Assembly (NCBI GenBank): GCA_964019415.1
Contig: OZ025883.1
Coordinates: forward strand, 4,556,088 to 4,620,087
DNA: 64,000 bases
Direction of reading: 5' to 3'
Source of the DNA: Ianthella basta
Lineage: Eukaryota > Porifera > Demospongiae > Verongiida > Ianthellidae
Part shown: positions 52,490 through 64,000 of the stretch, one piece after another
Layout: each line of letters begins with the position of its first letter
Position numbering within the stretch: position 1 is the first letter of the stretch
The notes under the pieces: model-generated
The model's input: only the letters and a program-made list of their open reading frames with translations
What the model was told of the DNA's origin: nothing
The model's database searches: none
Position numbers and translations under genes: made by a program

Positions 52490-54060
52490 TAATGTTATCG
52501 TAATGCTCTTTTAGTTTTGGATGGATAGCCATCAAACTTGGTAGGAATGTGGAGAGGCATTGTGAGATGGACATAGCAGAGCATATTTGTGGAAAAGAAT
52601 GGTAGGCAGTTGAATTGGTATAACCTTCTATGGGCATTAACGATAACTAATTTCTTTGAATCTTCATCTAAGGGCAACTGTTGATAAGCATGGGCAAGGT
52701 CCAGCTTTGAGAATCTTTGACCACCTGCCAGGGATGCAAAGATAACTTCTGTGCGTGGCAGTGGGCAAGAATCTGACTTGACAGTCTGATTGACAGTGAC
52801 TTTGTAGACCCTGCATGATCTGACCAAACCCATCTGACTTCATCACGGGTACTATGGGGGCAGCCCACTCAGATCACCCTACCTTGGAAACCACAGCTTC
52901 ATTTTCCAACCACTGGAGCTCCTGCTCAATTTTGGCCTTGATTGCATAGGGCACTGACCGTGGATGGTAAAACTTCAGAGTTGCTTCTGGATCAACGTGG
53001 ATTCTTAGCCACAATGTTCTTGGCAATTCCCGTATTTTCTGAAAACACTACTGCATGCCTTTGCAGGACATCTTCAAGCATTTGTGGCTTGTCATTGTCA
53101 ACATGGCAGATAGCATGCCAGTTGAGCTGAATCGTCTCCAGCTAGTTTCTTCCCATCAGGCTTGGACCATCTCCACCCTCCACAAGAAGTGTTCTATAGG
53201 CCTCTTGATCTGCATACTGTACATGGGCTGGAATGGTTTCCAAAATGCCAAACATTTCCCCTGTGTGGGTGCGCAATTCGAGTGCTCCCTTTGAGGACCC
53301 TTCTTTCTTCACCACCATTACTGGATCCTCTCTCAACTTTGGCTGTGCTGCTTATAATTCCCTCTCGTTCTTGGCAGCTGATTTCGCAGCCTGGCACAAA
53401 TCAAATGCTTTCTTGAATGTAAACTCAGGCTCAGCAAGCAATCGATGCTGTAGACTAGCATCCCTGATACTGCAGACGGTCCGATCTCACAACATATTGT
53501 TCAATGTTGCCTCGAAGTCGCAATGCTCCATCAATCACCGTAGCTCCACCACTAAATTGGTGATAGATTTCTCCTTCCTTCTGCACCCACGTATTGAACA
53601 TCAATTGCTGATGATTACTTACGGCTTCAGGCGGTGGTGGGCTTGCACCATGTCTACTAAATCCCTGAAAGTGCAGTCAGTTGGCTTTCTTGGAGCCACC
53701 AAGTTTCAGATCAACTGATAGGTCTGTGCCCCACACACACTAAGGAGGATTGCTCGCAGCTTTGCTGCCATTTAGACATCATTGGCCATGAAATACTGTT
53801 CTAAATGCTCAGTGTAGGACTTTCAGTTCTCCTCCTTCAGCTCCAAATAGTCCAGAACTCAGTGTGTAGCCATGAAAGGATCCCATCTTCATTGCCAAAT
53901 GTTGCAGTTACACACAAACTGGCAACAACGATTCACTTGGAATAAACATAGGAACAACAAAATCAATAAAGCCACTTGGCAGCACTCAGCTCACTACAAC
54001 AGCTAGCACTCTTCTGCAACATGTGCACAACAACTGAGCATGTGTACAACATGAGGTATA
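52490..54060 (-). mobile_element. Ty3/gypsy retrotransposon fossil
   Basis: Minus-strand pieces in gag-protease-RT order: a gag-like region (about 53,900-53,400), a protease-to-RT junction with GPSLMGRNW (about 53,150) and a reverse transcriptase start with SKLDLAHAYQQLPLDEDSKK (about 52,700-52,600). RNase H and integrase are missing. It is broken several times and moderately old. No clear pair of end repeats was found. Confidence 0.75.
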
Positions 54061-54742
54061 TAAGTAACCAAAAGAGATACAGTAGTGACTACAGATACCT
54101 TGTCAATCCACCGGATTTAGTATGTGAGTACATGCGAGTATGCGAATGAGAAAACACTCACGGAAGCATTAATTCATTCAGTAAAACATTAAATGGCCAT
54201 TGTATGTGTTAAATGGCTGATGTATTGCCGTGTTGTGTTAAAGATCGAAGTGGGAATTAAGTGTGCGTATCAATTGAAATGGAGAGGTCTACTGCAAATT
54301 ATGTCAACTTTTCAGAGGGAACGAATAATTCACTTTTTGGAGAGAGGGCAAGAATGTTACAGAGCACAACATCTATAATAATGATCACACATCAAGTGTG
54401 TGTGCGTGTGTGAATCAAATGAGTACTCATGGGCACCTTCATATTGTGCATGGTTCCGTGATAACGTTCCTGTAATCAGTACAGTACAATCAGAAACGTA
54501 CAGTACCATAATAGCAACAATCACAATACAACACACACAAGGTACTTTCTTAGCATCATGCAAGGTCACTAAAGGTAACTACATGCATGAATGTTCTAAT
54601 CACTGTATTGTTGTTTGTACTCATAGCATAACAGGTGCCTTATTATAAGCTGAAATAAGTCTAGCTTGTTTGGTACATATGGTTATACATAATATTATAT
54701 ATTTTTGATGCTATTCTTCTCTGATGTAGAGAGACCATTTTG
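54061..54742 (+). other. Upstream region of kinase gene 3
   Basis: AT-rich, without a recognised exon. It presumably holds the promoter of kinase gene 3. The TTTCGTCGGAA element seen before kinases 1 and 2 was not found here. Confidence 0.4.
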
Positions 54743-57453
54743 ATGGAGACTGTCAGTGTCAGTAGCAAGATTTTAAAACCAGATGACATTCAACCAACAG
54801 GAACAGTATTAGGAGAAGGCTCATTTGGCAAGGTAGAAAAGGTCTACTACTTAGGACATTTCTGTGCAGCGAAATACATCAAACCCTTTTGGGAAGAGCA
54901 GGGCGGGAAAGCAAATGAGCAGTTTGAAAGAGAATGCTATATTTGGAGTACATTGCATCATCCCAATGTGGTGCTAATTTATGGTTTGGTATATAAGCAC
55001 CCATCTTGGGCTTCCTCAAGCCGACAACCAGCCATTATCATGGAACTGATGGATCATACTTTGTGTGAGTTTATGAAAAGCCATGGTCGGATCCCCCTTC
55101 AACTAAAAGTGGACATTTTGCATCAAGTTGCAATGGGACTAGTGTACATTCATGGCCAGTGCCCCCCTATCATCCATAGGGATATCACTCCCAAGAACAT
55201 TCTTATCAACGAAGGAAGCATTGTTGCAAAGCTAGGAGATTTTGGTGTTGCCAAAGAAGTTGACACTTCTACATGTAGTGATACTACTGAACCTGGCACT
55301 CCTTCCTTTATGCCTCCAGAGGCACTTGAGAGAACAAAAGAGGAAGACAGGGAGTATAAAGATAGATATGATGTATTCTCCTTTGGTGTCTTAATTATTT
55401 TTGTGATCACACAAACCTGGCCTAAAGTACTAGCTCAAAGGATAATTGAAGGTGGGAAGTTGATTGCCCTTAATGAAGTGCAACGAAGGGAGGCGTCACT
55501 AAGGAAATTTACTGATGAAGAAAATAAATGCTTCCTGGAAATCATTCACAAGTGCCTTCAGATTGAACCTGTCAAGCGTCCTACCAGTGAAGACCTGCTA
55601 GATCAGCTGAAATTACTTCTTCCGGATTTCCCCGCAAAGAAGACACATATTCAACTTTGTAAGGTTTGTTATTACAATATGTTGTTGCCATCTACTGTGA
55701 AAGTAATGGCCCAAACATTATTGAATTTAGTGATTACAGTAACGCAGGAAACCTTCTTGGAAGGATGTTTTGCATATTCCAAAAATTGCCCCAAACTGTA
55801 ATTTTCACATTATGTTGAGCAGATAAACCACATCCCTTGAAAATGGTAGCTGACTACACGCATACTGTTGGGCAATGCTGCTCTACTGCCGTGGAAATTT
55901 GGAGACTGAAACGTACTGTAGAACTTACACCCTTCTCCTCTGTCCTTTTGCAAGTGCAAGGATGTCTCGTTGGGGTATTGCGCTAATACTCTCCATGTTG
56001 AGTGACCTAGCTAGCTACCAGTAGTCTCCTCTTCGCTTGTATCACTGTAAACTATTACGTTCTTCACTGCTTCATTGGCAGCTGCGATAGTGGGGTACAT
56101 ATATTTAGTACTACTGTTAAAGGTGAGCTATCTGTCTTAGGTAGCACTGACTCTCTCGAAGTAGCGACCTCGAACACATGTAGACTTTTGTGTAGATATT
56201 CATTCACAGGGCAGCAGTGCAAGCATGACACACTTTGCCTTCTGAGCCAGCATACATAGCTGTTGCCACACATCGTAGTTGACTGCCACCTAAATGAGGC
56301 TAAGCCGTTATAGAAGCCACCATCTTGTCTTAGTTCACCGCCAAACACACTAAAATCATTTAAGATTACTATAAAATATTTGAGGAGAATATTTTTGCAA
56401 ATCATGTAATCTATCGGAAATCAGAATCTATCACAAATCATGATCTATCAGAGAAATTCACGAAAATATTCTTTTGCAAAAAGTTTTCCACTATACAGTA
56501 AGTTTAAGTAGTCTGTGATTATGAATCACTCTGCAGTTGAATGATTTACAATGGATTTAGATGTCCATCTTCTGCTTAGCTTCACAAGTCTTGCAGTGTA
56601 GAGCTTCATTGGGCTAAACCTGACAGAGATTTTATGATATTGGTTGCTTGCATTTTTGTACAAAGACTGCATCATGTGATAGAATTTTGAATGTCTGTAT
56701 GAGGTGCAGTCCTTAGCTTTACTATGAGGCTCTCTCACATTCGAATATTGATGTTACTGTTAAGCACATCCTTTTTATATGTGCTTTTCCTCTGTTAAGC
56801 AAACACTTCATTTCAGGGGTTCAATCCTTTGTTGAATTGCATAATTATAAGGACTCCTGGTAGAATAGTGGAAGTGTAATAATGAGTATCATGCGCAGAC
56901 TAGCAGTGTAGTAGTGCTTAAATGGAAACTGACATGTGTGCCATGTGGCGGCCATCTTACCATGACATTAGCATATAATAAAATATTTACTTGACCCATC
57001 TTTTTGTTCAATGCATAACCTTTATTAAGCCCATATTTCTTTCCTGTCAGAGCTATAAGCCCATATGTCTAATAGCCAATCAATACCATAGTTCATCTTC
57101 CCTAGCATGTTTTCTCCTCTTTGGTGTGTTGTATGCCTTCTTTTCATCTGACTGGCTACATTGACTAATTATTATCACATTGAATACTTATCTATCATTA
57201 CCTTGTTATTCTAATAATTTCCTGTAGTCATAGTTAGCATAGATGGGTTAGTGTATACTCTGCTATATATTCAGGAACTCGCTGAAAGGGACACAACCAT
57301 AAACAAACTGAAAGCCAAGGTACAAGTAAGTTTTAAGGGTTAAGATTGTATCTTTACTCTTTACCAACAGTGTTTGAATTTTATGTATGAACTGTAGACT
57401 ACGAAATGGCGTGATGAATATTTCACCTCAGTGCATGCACCGTAGGGTTACAA

Positions 57454-57508
<55 letters not shown>

Positions 57509-60500
57509 ATTACGGCTTTTCATACAGTAACAAATTGGACAAAAAGACTATGAATCACCTCAGCGCTGCAAGAGAATGTATGAAAAAGCGTTTTTTTTGT
57601 AAAACAGTCTCTTCGCAAAGCTACGGAATTTGCTTCGAAGCAATTAGCACACTTGTCAACCATTCGCATTTGGGACATGTCTGCTGCTAGCTCAGTTTGT
57701 TTATCTTAGTGTGAACTGTGCAGTTTATCACATTCTTTGACGTTACCATGGTTATGCACGTGACGGTGCGTGGCATGCGTGTGATTTGCAAGACATATTG
57801 TACAACAACGCAAGACTCATCGCACAAATCCGCTTCAATCACAAAGCCAATCATTCTCTTCAGCAGCTAGACACTGGTGCGCGGCTTTAAAACGGTTACG
57901 CAGTCATTTCCCAAAGCACCACTCCAAATGTTATGACAGGGTGTCACGGGAAAGTCACGTGACAATGGCTGCCCGTGAAGCTGACAACGAGTCTTTTCAG
58001 CAAATCTTCAGGCAGCAAGTGAACTCGTGGCACTGAGCATGGGGAAGATTGATTTCGAAAGGCAAGAAAAGATCTAACTTTTCCATGTGAGCACTTACAA
58101 TCAGATGCCCCTGTAAAGCATTATAACGTGCGTACCTTTTTGGGCGGGAGAGAAGTTACATTTATCGATGTAACTTTACAGCGGAATCAGCAGAGTTAGG
58201 AAAAATGCTCACATGGAAAAGTTACAGTGATTGATTGGGTATTAGCCCATACCCTCCGTTTCTAATTCAACCTCTTTCTCACTTGCCACAACAACAATTT
58301 GTGTTATTTTACTGTAGTCACTAACGGCAACAATTTGTGCTATTTTACCTTAGTCACTAATGGCATCATATCTCAGAATAGAGAATGATTATTCACTATT
58401 TGTAAGCACACATTTGTAGCCCAAGGATAGGGGTTCAGACGTCTGCACAATTTGAGCCCAATCTGAGTTTGGTCAGAGCATGGAGGTGAAAACATTGAGT
58501 TGTGGCAAATGATGATGGAGAAACATGGAAGTGACATTGCTGCCCCAGTTTAGTGAGTCTCTTCCTAGGAACCTTTGTTGTACAGAGAGACGTAATGTCC
58601 TACTCCAGAGCTGTGTCTCCACAGTCTTCAAAATCAAAATCTCTAATCTAATGATGACCAGCAAAATATGAGTCTAATCAAGCTTAGACACAGGTTCTTA
58701 CATGCATGGATTTATATTAAATTTCAAACAGTCAGCCCAGTCTGCAAATTGTACAGGGGTGATGATGCCCTTGCCATTCAAGTGCTCAAACTCCTCCACC
58801 TTCAGAAGGCATAGGGGACTGAGCGGGCTTTGCAGAATCATGGTTGCGTTCTTGGCTGCACAACAATCTTCGCCTCGTAGCACATGTAGGTTATGTCCAA
58901 CATTGTTTACTTAGGGTGAACTGTGCGGTGTTATCACATTCTTCTGTGTTGCATGTAACTGGGTGTGATGTGCATGTGATTTCAGAGCCTGGATTAAGCT
59001 GAAATGCAGATTTTGTCCTTCCCGTCTGAAGCATTTACAAAGAAAAGCGTTCTTCATTACAGCAAGACGTCCACGCGTGGCTTGAAGAAGGTTACACGGT
59101 CCTTTTCAAGGGCTTTGTTTGAATGAATTATGATGTTTCAGCAGGAAGCCACAATATTGTCACATGATATGCTCAGCAAAGTGTTTATTTCACCACTGCT
59201 TTCACTGAACGGTTGGGCCGTAGTTTTTTTGTAGGATTTTCATGGGATGAAGATAAAAATAGTTAGTCAACTGAATTCTCTAGCTTCTTCATGTGGGCAA
59301 ATGCTACGCAAAGTTCCTGTCTGGAGTTACATGACCCAAAATGTTTCTAAGCAGCAAGCAGTCGCAGTTTTCTTATCATAGCTTCACAGCGGAATGGTTT
59401 AACAACTTTGCCCACATGGAATGGTTAGATAGTACAAATGCACATTAATGATGCCATTTTCTTTAGTCTGAGACTTTCCTTCACTACAGCAATGGCATTT
59501 ACCACTATTTTAGGGCTTTCGCTATCATCGATATAACTTGCTGCAGTAAAACGGTATTAAATAATTAATGAAAGTCATGCACTGAGTTAAAAAGAGGTTC
59601 TTTGTCTCTTCTGTAGTACTTGTCTTGTACTGATCCAGTTGTGCTTGTAGGAGTGTAAGCGAAAATACGATGGTCAATAATCGGCCAGATAGCCATAACT
59701 CACATGCGCATCCTTCTTCATACAAGGTTTGATGCTTGCCCAAGACACTTGCCAACTTCTCGCTCTTAACCATGTTGATTGACATTCAGTCTAAGCAAAT
59801 TGCATGTACTGTGCAGCTGGGCAGTACTGTCTCGAATGTCTTTCAGAGACCAATGAAACCCTGTCCCCATGTCAAGTTCCATCCACAATGTCTTTAATCA
59901 AGCGCTACTTCCGCCTCCAAGGGTTGGCCAGGTTGGGATTGAATCTGTTATAACCAGTAGGTGTTCTCTAGTTCCTTTACAATCTGCATTGTCTGTACTC
60001 TGCCAGCCACCTATCACACCAGATGACATCTGCTGTACTGCTCTTCGGTCTGAAACCACTTTGGCTGGGATCTAGGTAGTGGCTTACACAGTCGGCAATT
60101 CTAGACAGTACATTCAGACTATAGGATGCACACTAGTGAGCGGGCCTGTGGCTTGCCACGTTTCTGTAGAGGGATGAGGGTGCCTTGGCCAAGGTCTAAA
60201 GATGAAACAAAAATGCGGTAGAAGTGACGCCCTGCCACGGTGTTCACCACGGAAGCATCTATGTATTCACCTAGTGATCCCTGCACAAGCTCTCCCAGCC
60301 ATACCACCCCGGAAATCAACATGACCCCACCCAATGATCCTCCACTTCCTTCCCCAACCTGCCTTTACAATCCACGGAGCTAGAAATAGCAACTTTCCAC
60401 ATACGTAGACTACAATCAACTACCAAGCGACAATCATTAGCATGCGATATGAAAGCCTATGCACTCGACTTTGTTGGACTACAAGAGACCAAGATAACCA

Positions 60501-63223
60501 TCCAACTGGTAGAGAAAATTCCCAGGAGGTATGTTTTACGATGCAGTCTTGATCGATCATATGGTAGTTTTGTGTACAGCTATCATGAAAAGAACCTTAC
60601 TGCTTAGCTATTGCGAAAGAACCTTACTGCTGCTGCTATGCCGTGTTCAGGAACATTCCTTTCAATGTCAGCTTATCTTATGATATGATCAATTCACTTA
60701 ATGCTGTGATGCCTGGTAGAATAGTAGAGAGTAGCTAGCCTAACCACCTGCCAGATTCAGCTGACCATGTTTGCAGATGACACTGTACTACTGGCAGAGA
60801 GTGAAGAGGATCTAAAGGAATGTAGAGAAGTTGCACGAGGCATTGAATAGACACAAACTGCAAGTGAATTGGAGTAAGTCGAACACAATGATCTTTAGTA
60901 GGGCTCCAACAGAGTGCAACTTAGAGATAGAGGGAGAAAGGGTGCAGAATGTTAAACAGACTGTGTACTTGGGAGTAAAGCTGAGGGAGGATGGGAAGCT
61001 GGAGAGTGAGGTGGAAAGGAGAATTGGAATGACAATGCAAGCAGTAGAGGCAATGAAGAAGGTGTATGAGAGCAGAGAAATCAGCAGGGAAGCAAAATTA
61101 GCAGTGTTCAAAGCAGTGGCAATCCCAACACTGACATATGGGTGCGAGTCGTGGGTTCTAAGGGAGAGGGAAAAGTCCAGGCTGCAGGCAGCAGAGATGA
61201 GGGTGCTGAGGAAGATTGCAGGTGTGTATAGGTTGGACCATGTTAGGAATGAGATGGTGAGGGAGAGGCTAAGAATAGAACCGGTACTGAAGAAAGTGGA
61301 AAGGATGAGAGAATGCTGGAAGGAGAAGGTGGAGAGCAGGAAGGGAAGCGTGGTGGAAAAGGTGCTGACAGGGGAAGGAATTGGAAAGAGACCAAGAGGA
61401 TGCCCCAGGAAGAGATGGAGAGATCCCTTTTGAGACTTTAGAATGTAAACTACGTGGACTCTGTGTCTGTGCAGTGTCTAGCTACAGTACTGATTAAAAT
61501 TACTTTACCATTAAACCGCGCAAAACATGAGTTTGGACTAGGTTACCCTCGCCTACTCGCACGAGTCTCGATGCGATGGCGCGAACAGTGACGTAACGTG
61601 TGAATCTTATCGTGTGAATCCTGTCGTATTTGTAAGAATGGCTCGGAGAAGAAACGAAATCACAGTGGACAAGGGGCAGATTAATAGAGTGAATGTGAAG
61701 CACATCTTGGGAGACCTTGACAGCGCCGTGGAAGGCACAGAAGTTTGCGTCAAGTTTGGTTCCGTTGTTATCGGGCGAAGATTATTGATTTGTTGGAGTC
61801 GCAACCCCCAAAGAAGAGGCGCAGAAAGAGCAAGGACACAGCTTTCCACCGATTCACCCACTTTCTAACTGTGGCGCGTGAAGTTCTTCTTCCTTCAGAC
61901 TCCAAAGTCGTCATGATTTGCGAGATATTCTTTCCTTCCTCCGATAAAGATACAATACGTTCCCTCTGATAGCTAGAAAGATGACTTGTCATGGCTAGAG
62001 CACGTTTGCAGTAACTTTCGTTCGATACAACTGACGATTTTACACATCGTTACGGCAGTTTACGTCGACCGCATAGCCGCCATTTTACGCCTCGAAGTGT
62101 GTATGTGTACAGCGATATTATATCACTGTGATGTTAATCTATCCTAATCTATACGAGGGCTCGCGGTACCCTCGACTCCACGCACGCTGAACTCGTTCAA
62201 CATGGTAAAGTAATTTTAATCAGCACAGTATATTAAAATTTACAAGTACATATATTACTCCTTACCTTGAACCACTTAGGCCTACTTGTAATGGACGACC
62301 CCCGCTACTGGGGATTTTGATATTCACTGAGCATTGATTGATTGATTGATTGATTGCATGGTAGAATTGTGTTTTCTGCTTTTTGAAATTAAAGCATGGC
62401 CCATAAAGCACACTGTAAGATTTATCATATAGTGCTCAAAAACACCTTTGATCCACCCACACAAACATCAGTAAATCCCTACGCCTATATTCATCTTCTA
62501 CATTTTCCCCAGGAACTAGAAGTTCAACTGAGAGATACACAGTCCCAGTTGAGTGCATTGCAGAAAGAAACACGTAGTGTTTTCCTACTAAAGGGAGCAA
62601 AGGAGCCGCCATTATTGCAACATGAGCAGTTGCAGGTACATGGGGTGACAAGGATGGTGCTGACAAGTAGGTTATGCTAGCCTACAGCATGAGGTGGTCA
62701 CAACTGTACCTGCACATTAAGCCATTTTATGTGTGTATGTATGTCTCTGCAACACCAGTGTGGGAGTCTTGTTGCATGATAAAACTCTCAGTTTCACCTC
62801 CTACGTACTTCATCAGCAACTCAGCTGCCACACATCAAACTAAAAAATTGATTGAAACTTCCCATTCCACTTTAGGTAACTTGCATAATTGCTTGCCTAA
62901 TTCCATATGTATGTAGCTCAGATTATAATATTATAGTGGAAAAGAACATTACTACGTTTGCTATGCCATATTCAGAAGTATACCTTTCAAATTGAATGTC
63001 AGTGATAGTGATTAAATTTACTTGAGGCTGTTCTACATGGTAGAACTGTGCTTTATGCTTTTTGTCACAATGAACCCCTAAATAATCGTTTCTACATCTT
63101 TCCCAGGAGCAACAAGATGAAATGAGAGCTATGCACTCCCAATTGAGTGCATCACAGAAAGAAAGTGACAGCCAACTAAAGGATGGAAAGGAGCAACCAT
63201 TATTACAACATCAGCAGCTGCAG
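54743..63223 (+). CDS. Kinase gene 3: TKL-like kinase with coiled coil, 3' end outside the window
   Basis: Exon 1 (54,743-55,663, 307 codons) is a complete kinase domain: GEGSFGKVEKVYYLG, CAAKYIKP with the ATP lysine, IIHRDITPKNILIN, LGDFGVAKE and GTPSFMPPEAL. Then phase-0 coiled-coil exons follow at 57,275-57,325 (ELAERDTTINKLKAKVQ), 62,513-62,635 (ELEVQLRDTQSQLSALQKE) and 63,107-63,223 (EQQDEMRAMHSQLSASQKE). These match in length and sequence the coiled-coil exons of kinase gene 2. All four exons agree in phase. Codon use is more AT-rich than in kinases 1 and 2, so this copy is older or under different bias. A 5.2-kb intron (57,326-62,512) is full of repeats. Whether it ends in an eIF4G module, an eIF4E-binding motif or something else cannot be seen. 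Confidence 0.82.
55664..57274 (+). other. Intron 1 of kinase gene 3
   Basis: AT-rich; the frame stays open into it up to 55,801 but follows a good donor (AAG|gtttgt). Nothing else recognised. Confidence 0.5.
57457..57506. repeat. (TG)n microsatellite
   Basis: Pure TG repeat of about 50 bases in intron 2 of kinase gene 3. Confidence 0.95.
57690..58330. repeat. Diverged dispersed repeat, copy A, with terminal hairpin
   Basis: Shares GTGAACTGTGCAG and TATCACATTCTT with 58,906-59,480. It ends in an inverted pair AACTTTTCCATGTGAGCA (about 58,077) and TGCTCACATGGAAAAGTT (about 58,209). Confidence 0.5.
58440..58900 (-). mobile_element. Ty3/gypsy pol fossil fragment
   Basis: The minus strand carries KGIITPVQFADWADCL (about 58,750), the conserved stretch just before gypsy reverse transcriptase, and an earlier RFLGRDSLNWG-like piece. 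It is short, broken more than once and old. No end repeats. Confidence 0.5.
58906..59480. repeat. Diverged dispersed repeat, copy B, with terminal hairpin
   Basis: Related to 57,690-58,330. It opens GGTGAACTGTGCGG and TTATCACATTCTT, and ends in the inverted pair TTCATGTGGGCA (about 59,287) and TGCCCACATGGAA (about 59,410). Confidence 0.45.
60119..60334 (-). mobile_element. Possible LINE reverse transcriptase scrap
   Basis: Minus-strand LDLGQGTLIPLQKRGKPQ resembles the start of LINE reverse transcriptase (GTLIPLPKPGK). No other motif is next to it. Confidence 0.35.
60750..61435 (+). mobile_element. LINE reverse transcriptase C-terminal fragment
   Basis: Starts with QLTMFADDTVLLAESEEDLK, the catalytic FADD block, at about 60,768. 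After one frame break it continues to KLQVNWSKSNTMIFSR, VYLGVKLREDGKLESEV and PTLTYGCESWVLRERE, the usual thumb and C-terminal region. It ends GIGKRPRGCPRKRW. It is 5' truncated, lies in kinase gene 3 intron 3, and looks fairly recent as the 200-codon frame is intact. Confidence 0.85.
61768..61992 (-). mobile_element. Tc1/mariner-like transposase N-terminal fragment
   Basis: The minus strand encodes a helix-turn-helix: QRERIVSLSEEGKNISQIM then RRTSRATVRKWVNRWK. This is the DNA-binding start of Tc1/mariner-type transposases. The DDE catalytic part is absent. Confidence 0.6.
62160..62356 (+). repeat. Repeat 3' end with (ATTG)n tail
   Basis: An ATTGATTGATTGATTGATTG tail at about 62,334-62,356 follows GGGGATTTTGATATTCACTG. 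Such tails mark LINE or SINE 3' ends. The tail resembles the one at 31,288-31,309. Confidence 0.45.
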
Positions 63224-64000
63224 GTACATGAGTTCTCTAACTGTGAAAAGCTGGTGCTTAAAAGTAGGGCATCCTTGCTTACAGGATACAACAATGTCAC
63301 AATTATGTACCCAGCCTGCAAAATTAGCGAATTTGCAACTCACTAATCCCACTTCAAGTAACCTGAATTAAGGTAGCTTCAAAATTTATGTTGCCATACG
63401 AACTTCTTTGTTCGTGCACTTCGCTTGAAGTGTGATCGAAATTCAAACAAAGTGAGCCCTAAGTTCACTTGAAATTATCCTGAACTTTGCTCAAAGTTGT
63501 CCCGATTTTCTTTTGATGTTGCAATGAAGTTCGTTCGAAGCTGGCCCAAAGTTAGTACCAACTTACCCAAAATTTGTTCGAATTTCATTCCAAGCTTGAC
63601 TGATTGATAGATCACTATCATTAGGACCAGCGTTACTAGGGAGTGAACATGCTAGCTATTCGTGCACAGGTAGTTTTGGAAGTGAAGAGTTGGCATCTCC
63701 AGCTATATGACTTCATACAGTGAGTACATTGAGTAGTGTCAGTCTTCATTTCATCTTCATTCCCAATTTAAAGAGGACAGGTAAGAATCCAGTTGACTTT
63801 ATGCCTTTGCATTTAATCCATTTTGGTTGTGATGGCTCTACAGCCCTGGGGAAGCCTCGGCAATCAAGGTCTAGCCTTCTTCTTCCCTATACAAGCCAAA
63901 ATGCATCACAAGAATAAGTTGCAATGTTAATATTCATGCAGCTAGATACTTTTGTACAGTACAATTTAGGGTAATGTAGACAGTCTTCACCTTTAACCCA
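63224..64000 (+). other. No further exon recognised before the window edge
   Basis: Presumed intron of kinase gene 3. It holds repeated TTCGTTCGAA/GCTTGAAGTT-type short words at 63,400-63,600, a degenerate GAAGTTYG-rich repeat. No exon could be supported. Confidence 0.4.

Overview
The window looks like nuclear DNA of an early-branching animal, most likely a demosponge. The genes are intron-rich with metazoan-type splice sites. SCO1 and eIF4G are clearly animal-like. There is a tandem family of TKL-like kinases with an HRDLSPNN-type catalytic loop followed by coiled coils, a type I associate with sponges. The genes sit in dense repeats: CA/TG microsatellites, foldback elements, Helitron-like, hAT-like and MULE-like elements, LINE pieces and old Ty3/gypsy fossils. 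The assignment is by reading; no search was run.

Layout. 1-530 (-): first two exons of an unrecognised small acidic helical protein. 3,509-7,512 (+): a complete six-exon SCO1 copper chaperone with its mitochondrial presequence on a distant first exon. 7,880-15,820 (+): kinase gene 1, a kinase domain, coiled coils and an eIF4G-type eIF4E-binding motif, ending without MIF4G. 16,362-27,977 (+): kinase gene 2, in which the same kinase and coiled-coil front runs, with splice phases that agree at every junction, into a complete eIF4G core (eIF4E-binding motif, MIF4G, MA3, W2). 28,408-30,738 (+): a damaged HTATIP2/TIP30-like gene. 31-36 kb: LINE, Helitron-like and SINE-like repeats. 36-44.3 kb: a higher-order array of palindromes built from a GTGCAAGTTAC-containing unit. 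44.5-46.2 kb (+): a DUF6589-like gene fragment cut short by a LINE end and a TIR element. 46.9-54 kb: foldbacks, repeats and a Ty3/gypsy fossil. 54,743 to beyond 63,223 (+): kinase gene 3 with coiled-coil exons, running off the window.

The main discovery is the kinase-eIF4G arrangement. Two neighbouring genes join a complete protein kinase domain to the eIF4E-binding segment of eIF4G, and one continues through the whole scaffold. If transcribed as read, gene 2 is a translation initiation scaffold with a built-in kinase. Gene 1 is a kinase that could bind eIF4E without recruiting eIF4A or eIF3, that is, a possible competitor. Gene 3 may share this plan, but its C-terminal part lies outside the window. 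All exon joins are by eye and need RNA evidence.
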